Source: Halanaerobiales bacterium (GTDB taxonomy: Bacteria > Bacillota_F > Halanaerobiia > Halanaerobiales > DTU029). From it: a DNA stretch of 12,500 bases. The stretch lies in assembly GCA_016278415.1 (NCBI GenBank), contig JADQBV010000242.1:1-12500 (forward strand), given 5' to 3'. Positions 6,577-12,500 of this stretch are shown piece by piece. The position numbers and the translations under genes are program-made. Under the pieces are notes generated by a model, which worked only from the letters and a program-made list of their open reading frames with translations, was not told the DNA's origin and searched no databases. The stretch's first letter is position 1. Each line of letters starts with the position of its first letter.

Positions 6577-7500
6577 TTAATTCACTGTAAACTTAATTTC
6601 ACCTACAGCTGCTTTCCCAGGCTCAATCTCAATTGTACCAGTATCTTCTATACCCTCTTCAGCCATATTAAAGCCATTATTACAGTTAGTTACTGGCTCT
6701 AGGGCAAAGAATTCTTCACCTGTAGGACAATATATTACAACATGCTTAAATATCTCGTCTCTTTCAATTAACAACTCCAAGTTACTATCCTGCCAGGTTA
6801 TCCTAATTGGTCCTGTACCTGCCAGAAAACAATTATCCAGAAATTCTGTTGTTAATTCCCTATTTCCAGTGAAATTCCATTTTTCTGGAGGATTAACCCA
6901 ATGTCCTGTAGGAATCTGAGTCTCACCAGGATACAGACCTATTGTCTCCATATCAAGTTTGACTTTTTCTACCTCGCCAGTAATATTTCTCATGAAATAT
7001 GGATGAATCCCCATACCCCCAGGCATTAACTGAGCTCCTTCATTCTTTAGCGATGTCCTAACTATAAAACTATTACCTTCCACTTTATACTCTATTCTTG
7101 CAGTAAAAGGAAAAGGCCAGGATATATCCCCATATTTAGCACTATTAAACTCCAGAAGCACACTACTCTCATCAACTTCAACTACCTGCCAGGGTCTTGT
7201 CCAGGCCTCACCATGTATAGCATGACCATCATCAAAATTTACATCTAGTTGATATTCTTCTCCTTTAAATTTTAATAAGGCATCCTCAATTCTATTAGAG
7301 TATGGGAACAGATTAAAGGAAGCAAAACTACCCACGTCTTCACTAGCAACAGCTTCTTCAGGAGTTAGCCGCATTATATCTATCCATTCACCTTCCCGAT
7401 TATACTTCATAGAAAAAATACTAGCACCTACAACTGGCGAAATCTCTACTTCTAGGTCATTACTTTTAATTTTTACTAATTCTTTCACCAAATCCACCAT
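6577..7500 (-). CDS. Aldose 1-epimerase (GalM) family protein
   Basis: A 307-residue cytoplasmic beta-sandwich protein of the aldose 1-epimerase family, which interconverts alpha and beta anomers of sugars such as galactose or glucose. Catalytic and binding residues are in place: the sugar-binding Arg in PYSNRIEDA (R70), HAIHGEAW with H96, the catalytic His in GIHPYF (H166) and the catalytic Glu in ALEPVTNCNNGFN (E268). It is somewhat shorter than classical GalM (about 340) and resembles the broader GalM-like group, so the exact sugar is uncertain. Start choice is doubtful: AAAGG abuts the ATG at 7500 with no spacer, whereas TTG at 7491 or GTG at 7488 sit 9 and 12 nt from it and would remove only three or four residues. 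No sugar-catabolism genes are adjacent; the downstream gene is DUF421. Confidence 0.88.
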   Translation of the reverse strand: MVDLVKELVKIKSNDLEVEISPVVGASIFSMKYNREGEWIDIMRLTPEEAVASEDVGSFASFNLFPYSNRIEDALLKFKGEEYQLDVNFDDGHAIHGEAWTRPWQVVEVDESSVLLEFNSAKYGDISWPFPFTARIEYKVEGNSFIVRTSLKNEGAQLMPGGMGIHPYFMRNITGEVEKVKLDMETIGLYPGETQIPTGHWVNPPEKWNFTGNRELTTEFLDNCFLAGTGPIRITWQDSNLELLIERDEIFKHVVIYCPTGEEFFALEPVTNCNNGFNMAEEGIEDTGTIEIEPGKAAVGEIKFTVN

Positions 7501-7844
7501 CCTTTATCTATTTTAATATAGAAAATTCTACATATTTAAATTATAATCTCCAGCAAATAATATTGCAAATTAATTTGGGAAATGCAATGTTTATAGATTA
7601 GGTTTCCAGTTTAATTACTTAGACTGAACTTTTAAATAGTTAGTTGTTCATTATAGTAAGTTATCGTTATAGAAACTTTTAAAATTAAGTAAAAAGAGTT
7701 ATAATAACAATAGTGTTATAAGCATCAGCACTATTAAGATTATTGAACTTGATTTATCCTAATAGAATAATATTAAACTTTCAAAGCGAGATAATTAATC
7801 AGGCTAACCTTTTTTAATAGTCAAGAAAAATACAATTCTAAGGA
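7501..7844. other. 344-bp A+T-rich divergent intergenic region
   Basis: This holds the upstream regions of the epimerase gene (leftward) and pepT (rightward). I see no gene. Visible structures are a 12-bp palindrome CAAATTAATTTG (7566-7577) inside a wider ATTGCA/TGCAAT pair (7563-7588), and a 7-bp inverted repeat AATAGTG/CACTATT (7709-7735, 13-nt loop). The palindrome may be an operator, but in such A+T-rich DNA chance is a fair alternative. Confidence 0.4.
7743..7771 (+). promoter_or_regulatory. Candidate pepT promoter
   Basis: TTGAAC (7743-7748, 5 of 6), a 17-bp spacer and AATAAT (7766-7771, 5 of 6) lie about 80 bp before the pepT ATG. The 7-bp inverted repeat at 7709-7735 is immediately upstream, a plausible regulator position. 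Transcription would start near 7779. Confidence 0.5.
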
Positions 7845-7853
7845 GTGATTGAC

Positions 7854-9092
7854 ATGTCCAAAGTAGTTAACAGATTTTTAAATTATATTAAGTATAATAC
7901 TGAAGCTAATGAAGATTCTCAAACTGTACCCAGTACAAAAAGCCAATTAAGCTTTGCTAAAAAACTAGCTGAGGAATTATCAGATATAGGGTTACAGGAA
8001 GTAAGCATAGATGACAAGGCCTACGTAATGGCAACACTACCTTCCAACCTGGAAAGTGAGGATGACAAAGAAAAACCAACAATAGGTTTTATCGCTCACA
8101 TGGATACAAGTCCTGATATGCCCGGGGAAAATATCAAACCACAGATATTTGAAAATTATGATGGAAAGGACATAATTCTTAATGAAGGGCTTAATATTAC
8201 TCTATCAACGAAGGACTTCCCAGAAATAAAAAATTACATAGGTAAAGATATAATCACTACTGATGGAACAACTCTACTTGGTGCTGATGACAAAGCCGGG
8301 GTAGCAGAGATAATTACAGCAATGGAATATCTAGTCAATAATCCAGAAATAAAACACGGGAAAATTCGAATCGGCTTTACACCTGACGAAGAAATAGGAC
8401 GTGGCGCTGACCATTTTGATGTAGCTAAGTTCGGAGCAGACCTGGCTTACACAGTAGATGGAGGACCTATCGGTGAATTGGAAGATGAGAATTTCAATGC
8501 AGCTGCTGCCCGCATTATAATTAATGGTGTAAGTGTACATCCTGGCACAGCAAAGGGTAAAATGATTAATTCTATGCTTGTTGCAAGTGAAATAATAAAT
8601 AGACTGCCAAAAGACGAAACACCAGCAGAAACTGAAGGATATCAAGGTTTTTATCACCTTGTAAATATTGAAGGTAATGTTGAACAAACAAAACTTTACT
8701 ATATTATCAGGGACTTTGATAAGGTTAAATTTATTGAGCGAAAAACAATTATTGAAGGAATAATAAATGACCTTAATAAAGAATATGGTAAGAATATTAT
8801 TAAACTCAAATTAGAAGACCAATATTACAATATGAAAGAGATAATCGAAAAGAATAAATATATTGTGGATACTGCCTATCAGGCTATGGAAGAAGTTGGC
8901 ATAGACCCTATAGTGACTCCAATTAGGGGTGGGACTGATGGTGCTAGATTATCATATATGGGACTCCCTACTCCCAATCTTTTTACAGGTGGTCATAATT
9001 TCCACGGGAAGTTTGAATATATACCAACCTTTGCAATGGAAAAAGCAGTCGAAGTAATTTTAAAAATAGTAGAATTATACAGCTCTCAATAG
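7854..9092 (+). CDS. pepT: Peptidase T (tripeptide aminopeptidase)
   Basis: A 412-residue M20B metallopeptidase that removes the N-terminal residue of tripeptides in the cytoplasm; E. coli PepT is 408 residues. Both zinc sites are complete. Counting from Met at 7854: GFIAHMDTSPD (H82, D84), LLGADDKAG (bridging D145), TPDEEIG (E179 catalytic base, E180 metal ligand), TVDGG (D202) and the terminal TGGHNFHGKFE (H381). A dimerisation lid domain lies between about residues 210 and 320, with the substrate-binding VHPGTAKGKMINS segment (228-240). I chose ATG at 7854 because AAGGAG (7840-7845) stands 8 nt before it; the in-frame GTG at 7845 overlaps that binding site and would add only three residues. 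It stands alone as a plus-strand gene; with the permease at 4241 it suggests peptide and amino acid use. Confidence 0.95.
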   Translation: MSKVVNRFLNYIKYNTEANEDSQTVPSTKSQLSFAKKLAEELSDIGLQEVSIDDKAYVMATLPSNLESEDDKEKPTIGFIAHMDTSPDMPGENIKPQIFENYDGKDIILNEGLNITLSTKDFPEIKNYIGKDIITTDGTTLLGADDKAGVAEIITAMEYLVNNPEIKHGKIRIGFTPDEEIGRGADHFDVAKFGADLAYTVDGGPIGELEDENFNAAAARIIINGVSVHPGTAKGKMINSMLVASEIINRLPKDETPAETEGYQGFYHLVNIEGNVEQTKLYYIIRDFDKVKFIERKTIIEGIINDLNKEYGKNIIKLKLEDQYYNMKEIIEKNKYIVDTAYQAMEEVGIDPIVTPIRGGTDGARLSYMGLPTPNLFTGGHNFHGKFEYIPTFAMEKAVEVILKIVELYSSQ

Positions 9093-9103
9093 AGTAACTG
9101 TGG

Positions 9104-9124
9104 TATTAAAGTTATAGTTTAATA
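9104..9124. repeat. A/T-only stem-loop after pepT
   Basis: TATTAAA and TTTAATA flank a 7-nt loop, 12 bp after the pepT stop. There is no following T-run, so it is a poor terminator by itself. T-runs occur further on, at 9180-9186 and 9194-9199, without a convincing stem before them. No clear pepT terminator is seen in 9093-9228. Confidence 0.25.
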
Positions 9125-9224
9125 AAGTAACAGAGTAGTCACATTAATAAGTTAAAGAAACCGTACAAATTTTATTTCGTTTTTTTGATATTATTTTTTG
9201 ATGAACTTTAAGAATAAGGAAGGT

Positions 9225-9254
9225 AAAATTGGGGTAAGTGTACACTTACCCCAA
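9225..9254 (-). terminator. 26-bp perfect palindrome, terminator of the kinase-like gene
   Basis: Positions 9229-9254 read identically on both strands; each arm is TTGGGGTAAGTGT or its complement. In minus-strand RNA this gives an 11-bp, partly G+C stem with a GUAC loop, followed by TTTT (9225-9228 and into the stem), 26 bp after the kinase-like stop. On the plus strand no T-run follows, so it should act mainly for the minus-strand gene, although the stem may protect the pepT mRNA 3' end. Confidence 0.65.
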
Positions 9255-9280
9255 CTACATTAAACAAAAAATTAACAATT

Positions 9281-10732
9281 CTATTCAAGTAGCTTCTCTG
9301 TATTTCCTTCTATGATATATTCTATACTACCCTCTATATTTACAATCCTCCAAACACCTTCGACATTTCCCAATTCAAGTATATCAGTCATATTTGCCTG
9401 GTAGTGTTTAAGTTCTTCTGGTTGCTGAATATTGCCTTCTTCTGTAGTTTTTGCTTCTTCGGCCATATTATAATAAAAAATATACTTGGCTTCAAAAGTA
9501 GGTTGTGGCTCTTGGGAAAGGTTAGCAATAGATAAATCTTTTATTCCAAATATCCCTCCGTCTTCTTCACCTTCTAAATTATAGGCTGAGCGCATCTTCC
9601 CAATTACATGTCCTTCAGCAACCATATTATCTAACCTCTTTAAATCTAGAATAGAACTTTCATCTAAAAGCAGAGTATTCTTCTCATCAATAGCCTGGTA
9701 AAAATACTCCACCACCTTGGGAGCTGGTGTTTCTTCGGTTATATAAGGATCAGTACCACCAGTTATACTGACAATATATAATACTACAACTATAGATAGC
9801 GCTATAGTAATGGTCTTCCTTCTTTTACGCCAGAAGTTTTTAATCCCTTTCCTTCTGAAAGATGACTTAATTACTTTTTCAGCTTGGGTCCTTGACTCCT
9901 CTTCTTCTTTTTGACTAGCCCAAAGACCTGAACCTTTAATTTCTTCTAATTGTTTAACAAAAGTCTGCCAACTTATTATTCTATTAGCTTTATCCTTAGC
10001 TAAAGTGCTCATTATAAAATCATTTAATCTTGGTGATACCTTGGGATTTATATAAACTGGCTCCACAGGAATTGTGCTTATGATTTCATGAACAAGGTCA
10101 GACTTATCAAGATCAGAATTTTCCCTGCTTTGAAAAGGCTTCTCTCCTGTTAAAAGATAATACATAATAATTCCCACTGAGTATATTAACGATTGTTCGT
10201 CCCAGGTTTTTTTCTTAAAGATTTCAGGTGCCTGATATATTTCTACTGGTTCAATACTATTTGTATTTCTGTATTTAGAAAGCATATTAGCTATATCGGG
10301 ATCAAGAAACCTTAACTTACCATTCTTACTTATCCATATAGAATCCATGGTTATACCCTGCCAGGTAACACCTTTATCTTTTATTTCTAGAGCAATCTGT
10401 CCTAGATCAAGCATCCAATCGACGATATTATCTAGTGTTAGTTGGGAATCATTTAAACATTTATTTAAAGGCGTATAAATCTCTGTCCCTTCACGTATAA
10501 GACAAGTTTCTCCATTGATTTGCTCAATATCCTGGTAATTAATATAAGAAGGGTGTTCAATTATTTCTCTTCTTTCTGCTATTGTTTCACTTATATTCTT
10601 TTTTATATCTGCTAAGAGTCTTGAGCGGGGGCTTCTGTTAGAAAATAATTGTTCAGCTATATACTTGCTCCCATTTTCCTCTAGTAGATAAACTTTAATA
10701 TCCGATTCCTCATCTACAGACAAAACTTGCAT
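9281..10732 (-). CDS. Membrane-spanning protein-kinase-like protein, probable pseudokinase
   Basis: A 483-residue protein with a Hanks-type kinase fold (about 10-265), a basic linker, one membrane span (about 306-324, TITIALSIVVVLYIVSI) and an external C-terminal domain of about 155 residues. The overall plan is that of a bacterial receptor kinase. Kept kinase features are YQAPEIF (APE at 168-170), YSVGIIMYYLLTGEKPF (184-200) and the C-lobe Arg (R251). Catalytic ones are lost: no glycine-rich loop, no VAIK lysine (the strand reads KYIAEQL), the HRD catalytic loop reads VTWQGITMDSI (122-132) with no catalytic Asp or Asn, and DFG reads LDPDIA (D144-P-D). The external domain has the alternating helix/strand look of an NTF2-like or similar sensor, without recognisable motifs. 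AGGAGGAG precedes ATG. It lies 129 bp after the CoA-transferase gene. It may sense something outside and act by binding, not phosphorylation. Confidence 0.75.
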   Translation of the reverse strand: MQVLSVDEESDIKVYLLEENGSKYIAEQLFSNRSPRSRLLADIKKNISETIAERREIIEHPSYINYQDIEQINGETCLIREGTEIYTPLNKCLNDSQLTLDNIVDWMLDLGQIALEIKDKGVTWQGITMDSIWISKNGKLRFLDPDIANMLSKYRNTNSIEPVEIYQAPEIFKKKTWDEQSLIYSVGIIMYYLLTGEKPFQSRENSDLDKSDLVHEIISTIPVEPVYINPKVSPRLNDFIMSTLAKDKANRIISWQTFVKQLEEIKGSGLWASQKEEEESRTQAEKVIKSSFRRKGIKNFWRKRRKTITIALSIVVVLYIVSITGGTDPYITEETPAPKVVEYFYQAIDEKNTLLLDESSILDLKRLDNMVAEGHVIGKMRSAYNLEGEEDGGIFGIKDLSIANLSQEPQPTFEAKYIFYYNMAEEAKTTEEGNIQQPEELKHYQANMTDILELGNVEGVWRIVNIEGSIEYIIEGNTEKLLE

Positions 10733-10861
10733 ATTAACTCCTCCTCCTATTACCTATTACCCACTATCTAAAATCTCTTTTATTTCAAAATGATTACTAA
10801 AACAGCCGCTTCTTTCTAATAGAAATAATACCCCCAAGTCTCCACATCTATTATATTAAGT

Positions 10862-12148
10862 TTAATTAAGATATGGTGATTTCTCTTTTAATTCATCTCG
10901 AAACTCTGGATGAGCAATATTTATTAAGGCTTGGGCTCTTTCTGCTCCACTTTTACCTCGTAGATGGGCTATACCATATTCGGTTACAATATAATCTACA
11001 TCATTTTTGCCAGTAGTAACAACCGCACCTAGGGCTAAAGAAGGGACTATAGTAGATTTGGTACCATTAACAGCTGTAGACTTCAATGCAATTATACTTT
11101 TGCCGCCTTTGGACTTTACTGCTCCCCTGACGAAATCAGTCTGCCCTCCAGTCCCACTAACTTGCTTTGTACCGATAGTTTCAGCTGCACATTGACCCAA
11201 TAAGTCTACTTCAATACAGGAATTAATGGAAACCATTTTATCATTTTTACTAATTATCACAGGATCATTGGTATATGAAACAGGATGCATCTCTACCATA
11301 GGATTATCATCAAGAAAATCATACAATTTACGTGACCCAGCTGCAAAAGAACCTATTATCTTACCATTATGGATCGATTTTTTGCTGTTAGTAACAATGC
11401 CTTGCTCTACTAGATCCACCATTCCATCTGTCAACATTTCACTATGGATACCCAGGTCTTGCTTATCATTTAGAGAGGCTGCCACAGCATTAGGAATACC
11501 GCCAATACCTAATTGAATTGTTGACCCGTCTTCTATAAGATCAGCAATATACTTACCTATTTTAAGTTCTACATCATCAGCCTCCCCTGCAGGCAGTTCA
11601 GGTAAAGGTCTATTATTATCTACCAGAAAATCTACTTGACTTACATGAATAAATGAATCACCTAATGTGCGAGGCATATCTTCATTTACTTCTAAAATAA
11701 TCATGTCTGCATGTTCAGCAATAGTTTTTGTATAATCCACAGAGACACCAAAACTAAAATAACCGTGTTTATCCATTGGACTAACAGAGGCCATTAGTAT
11801 TTTTATATCATGATATTCTTTAAATAATGCTGGCGACTCGTGAAAATAGTTTGGGGTAAAATCAGCCCGTTTTTCATTAACTAATTTGCGGGTATATCCA
11901 CTAATAAACCAGGCATTGTGCTTTATATTATTTTCCATACCCTTTTGGAAATACGTATAATTATAAAGTGGTAGCATTTGATGTATAACTACACCTTCTA
12001 ATTCCTCCTGCCTTTTTGCAAGTTCTTCCAGAACTGCAGGTGTCTCTCCACAACCTAGACCTACAACAATACTATCATGGGATTTAACCTTAGCCGCTGC
12101 CTCAGCAGCAGATACTATCCTCTGTCTATATAATGTTTCAAAATTCAT
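10862..12148 (-). CDS. Acetate CoA-transferase family (4-hydroxybutyrate/butyrate type)
   Basis: A 428-residue member of the acetyl-CoA hydrolase/transferase family, which moves CoA between acyl-CoA and acetate through a glutamyl-CoA thioester. The catalytic Glu is E237 in GIHSEMLTDGMVDL (233-246), aligning with E238 of 4-hydroxybutyrate CoA-transferase (about 438 residues). Other family markers are QLGIGGIPNAV (212-222), SGTGGQTDF (331-339) and VTEYGIAHLRG (388-398). The N-terminal half carries the GLGCGETP loop (30-37). Likely roles are butyrate or propionate formation from acyl-CoA plus acetate, or 4-hydroxybutyrate activation; the sequence alone does not choose, and succinyl-CoA:acetate transfer (longer, about 500 residues) is less likely. 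AAGGAGG stands 10 nt before ATG. No other fermentation genes are adjacent in the window. Confidence 0.9.
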   Translation of the reverse strand: MNFETLYRQRIVSAAEAAAKVKSHDSIVVGLGCGETPAVLEELAKRQEELEGVVIHQMLPLYNYTYFQKGMENNIKHNAWFISGYTRKLVNEKRADFTPNYFHESPALFKEYHDIKILMASVSPMDKHGYFSFGVSVDYTKTIAEHADMIILEVNEDMPRTLGDSFIHVSQVDFLVDNNRPLPELPAGEADDVELKIGKYIADLIEDGSTIQLGIGGIPNAVAASLNDKQDLGIHSEMLTDGMVDLVEQGIVTNSKKSIHNGKIIGSFAAGSRKLYDFLDDNPMVEMHPVSYTNDPVIISKNDKMVSINSCIEVDLLGQCAAETIGTKQVSGTGGQTDFVRGAVKSKGGKSIIALKSTAVNGTKSTIVPSLALGAVVTTGKNDVDYIVTEYGIAHLRGKSGAERAQALINIAHPEFRDELKEKSPYLN

Positions 12149-12223
12149 TCAATTCTTCCCTCCTTAAAAGTATACGCTTTTCATATTTCTATATTTTAGA
12201 CAATTTTCTCAAGATTTATTGAA

Positions 12224-12243
12224 AAATTTACAAAAGTAAATTT
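12224..12243. repeat. 8-bp inverted repeat near the CoA-transferase transcription start
   Basis: AAATTTAC and GTAAATTT flank AAAA. It covers the predicted start point of the minus-strand transcript, where a repressor site could lie. It does not match the TTGTTAA-N4-TTAACAA pattern expected for Rex. Confidence 0.35.
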
Positions 12244-12273
12244 AGTATAAAAAGCAACCCTTAATCAAAGCAA
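12244..12273 (-). promoter_or_regulatory. Candidate promoter of the CoA-transferase gene
   Basis: On the minus strand, TATACT (12244-12249, 5 of 6) is preceded by an 18-bp spacer and TTGCTT (12268-12273, only 3 of 6). The leader would be about 90 nt. The rest of 12149-12396 holds A+T-rich DNA with no supported gene. Confidence 0.35.
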
Positions 12274-12346
12274 GCCCCTGGCAATTTTTTATATGTGGAC
12301 ATTTAATCATGCAGATGCTTAAACAAATAAACTAAGGGAAAATGCT

Positions 12347-12379
12347 AATTAATCCCCGCCTAAGCAGGGATTAATTTTT
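12347..12379. terminator. Strong hairpin terminator, orientation uncertain
   Basis: AATTAATCCC (12347-12356) pairs perfectly with GGGATTAATT (12367-12376), extended inward past one C-A mismatch by 2 bp, with a CTAA loop. The T-run (12375-12379) follows on the plus strand, although no plus-strand gene is visible upstream. On the minus strand it lies about 20 bp after the stop of the fragment at 12397 and has only a delayed T-run (ATTTT after 4 nt). It may work for both directions. Confidence 0.6.
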
Positions 12380-12396
12380 GATATTTAGAAAACAAC

Positions 12397-12500
12397 TTAT
12401 GAATCATCTCCATAATCGTTGGTATTATACCTAGATATTTTGCTATTTAACTGAATGAATTTAAAAAGTCTCCAGTTACGACTGAATGCAAGAAGCTGGT
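12397..12500 (-). CDS. Possible C-terminal fragment of an unidentified gene
   Basis: One minus-strand frame is open from the right edge to TAA at 12397-12399, giving 33 residues that include LLAFSRNWRLFKFIQ and end NTNDYGDDS. A hairpin follows about 20 bp later, as expected after a gene. I do not recognise the product. A second minus frame is open from the edge to about 12448, and a plus-strand ATG at 12455 opens rightward without a ribosome binding site, so the frame choice is tentative. Confidence 0.35.
   Translation of the reverse strand, partial: QLLAFSRNWRLFKFIQLNSKISRYNTNDYGDDS

Noticed and set aside
8331..8687. Minus-strand open frame of 118 codons inside pepT
   Set aside because: It is fully antisense to a conserved part of peptidase T, with unnatural Cys- and Phe-rich composition.
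10900..11520. Plus-strand open frames inside the CoA-transferase gene
   Set aside because: They are antisense to strongly conserved catalytic motifs and have no ribosome binding sites or domain features.
12242..12310. Minus-strand 22-codon ORF starting MIKCPHIKNC with three cysteines
   Set aside because: It has no ribosome binding site, and its 3' end overlaps the -10 of the predicted CoA-transferase promoter, so it would not be on that transcript.
12341..12373. Plus-strand 10-codon ORF after AAGGG, inside the terminator hairpin
   Set aside because: It is very short, is made of hairpin sequence, and has no downstream gene it could control.
1..12500. CRISPR array, tRNA, rRNA, complete insertion sequence or attachment site
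   Set aside because: There are no regularly spaced repeats, no cloverleaf-type sequence and no intact transposase with terminal repeats. The right-edge fragment is too short to call a transposase.

Overview
The window looks like the chromosome of a low-G+C, anaerobic, Gram-positive-type bacterium (Firmicutes). Halanaerobiales or a relative is my best guess, from overall protein style only, not from a diagnostic gene. Base composition is strongly A+T rich, AGGAGG-type ribosome binding sites are strong, intergenic DNA is almost pure A/T, and the gene set is typical of a fermenter: a CoA-transferase, a TtcA-type tRNA thiolase with Fe-S cysteines, and ammonia-dependent NAD synthase. I see no rRNA, tRNA, CRISPR array or complete insertion sequence.

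Layout. (1) 1-1213, minus: an MFS transporter whose 3' end leaves the window. It has a well-formed promoter (1404-1432) and a 184-nt leader carrying a 22-codon ORF (1267-1335). Codons near the end of that ORF can pair over 13 bp with the transporter's own ribosome binding site. (2) 1458-1578: a minus-strand terminator plus two A+T-rich inverted repeats. (3) 1699-4137, minus: a membrane-anchored protein of unknown function, a TtcA-like tRNA thiolase and NadE, probably one operon ending at the terminator. (4) 4241-5716, plus: an APC-superfamily amino acid permease, transcribed divergently from group 3. (5) 5792-7500, minus: a YetF/DUF421 membrane protein, and upstream of it an aldose 1-epimerase family protein. 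The gap between them holds a 13-bp perfect inverted repeat bracketing a cre-like site. (6) 7854-9092, plus: peptidase T. (7) 9281-12148, minus: a CoA-transferase of the 4-hydroxybutyrate/butyrate:acetate type, then a membrane-spanning protein-kinase-like protein that has lost its catalytic residues. It ends at a 26-bp perfect palindrome acting as terminator. (8) 12397-12500, minus: a possible C-terminal gene fragment entering from the right edge, after a strong hairpin.

Most genes are ordinary housekeeping or transport functions: NAD synthesis from deamido-NAD, tRNA C32 thiolation, amino acid uptake, tripeptide breakdown and fermentation CoA transfer. The two things most worth a second look are the apparent leader-peptide attenuator in front of the MFS transporter and the degenerate receptor-like kinase. 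I do not see a large novel multigene system; what is unusual here is mostly regulatory.
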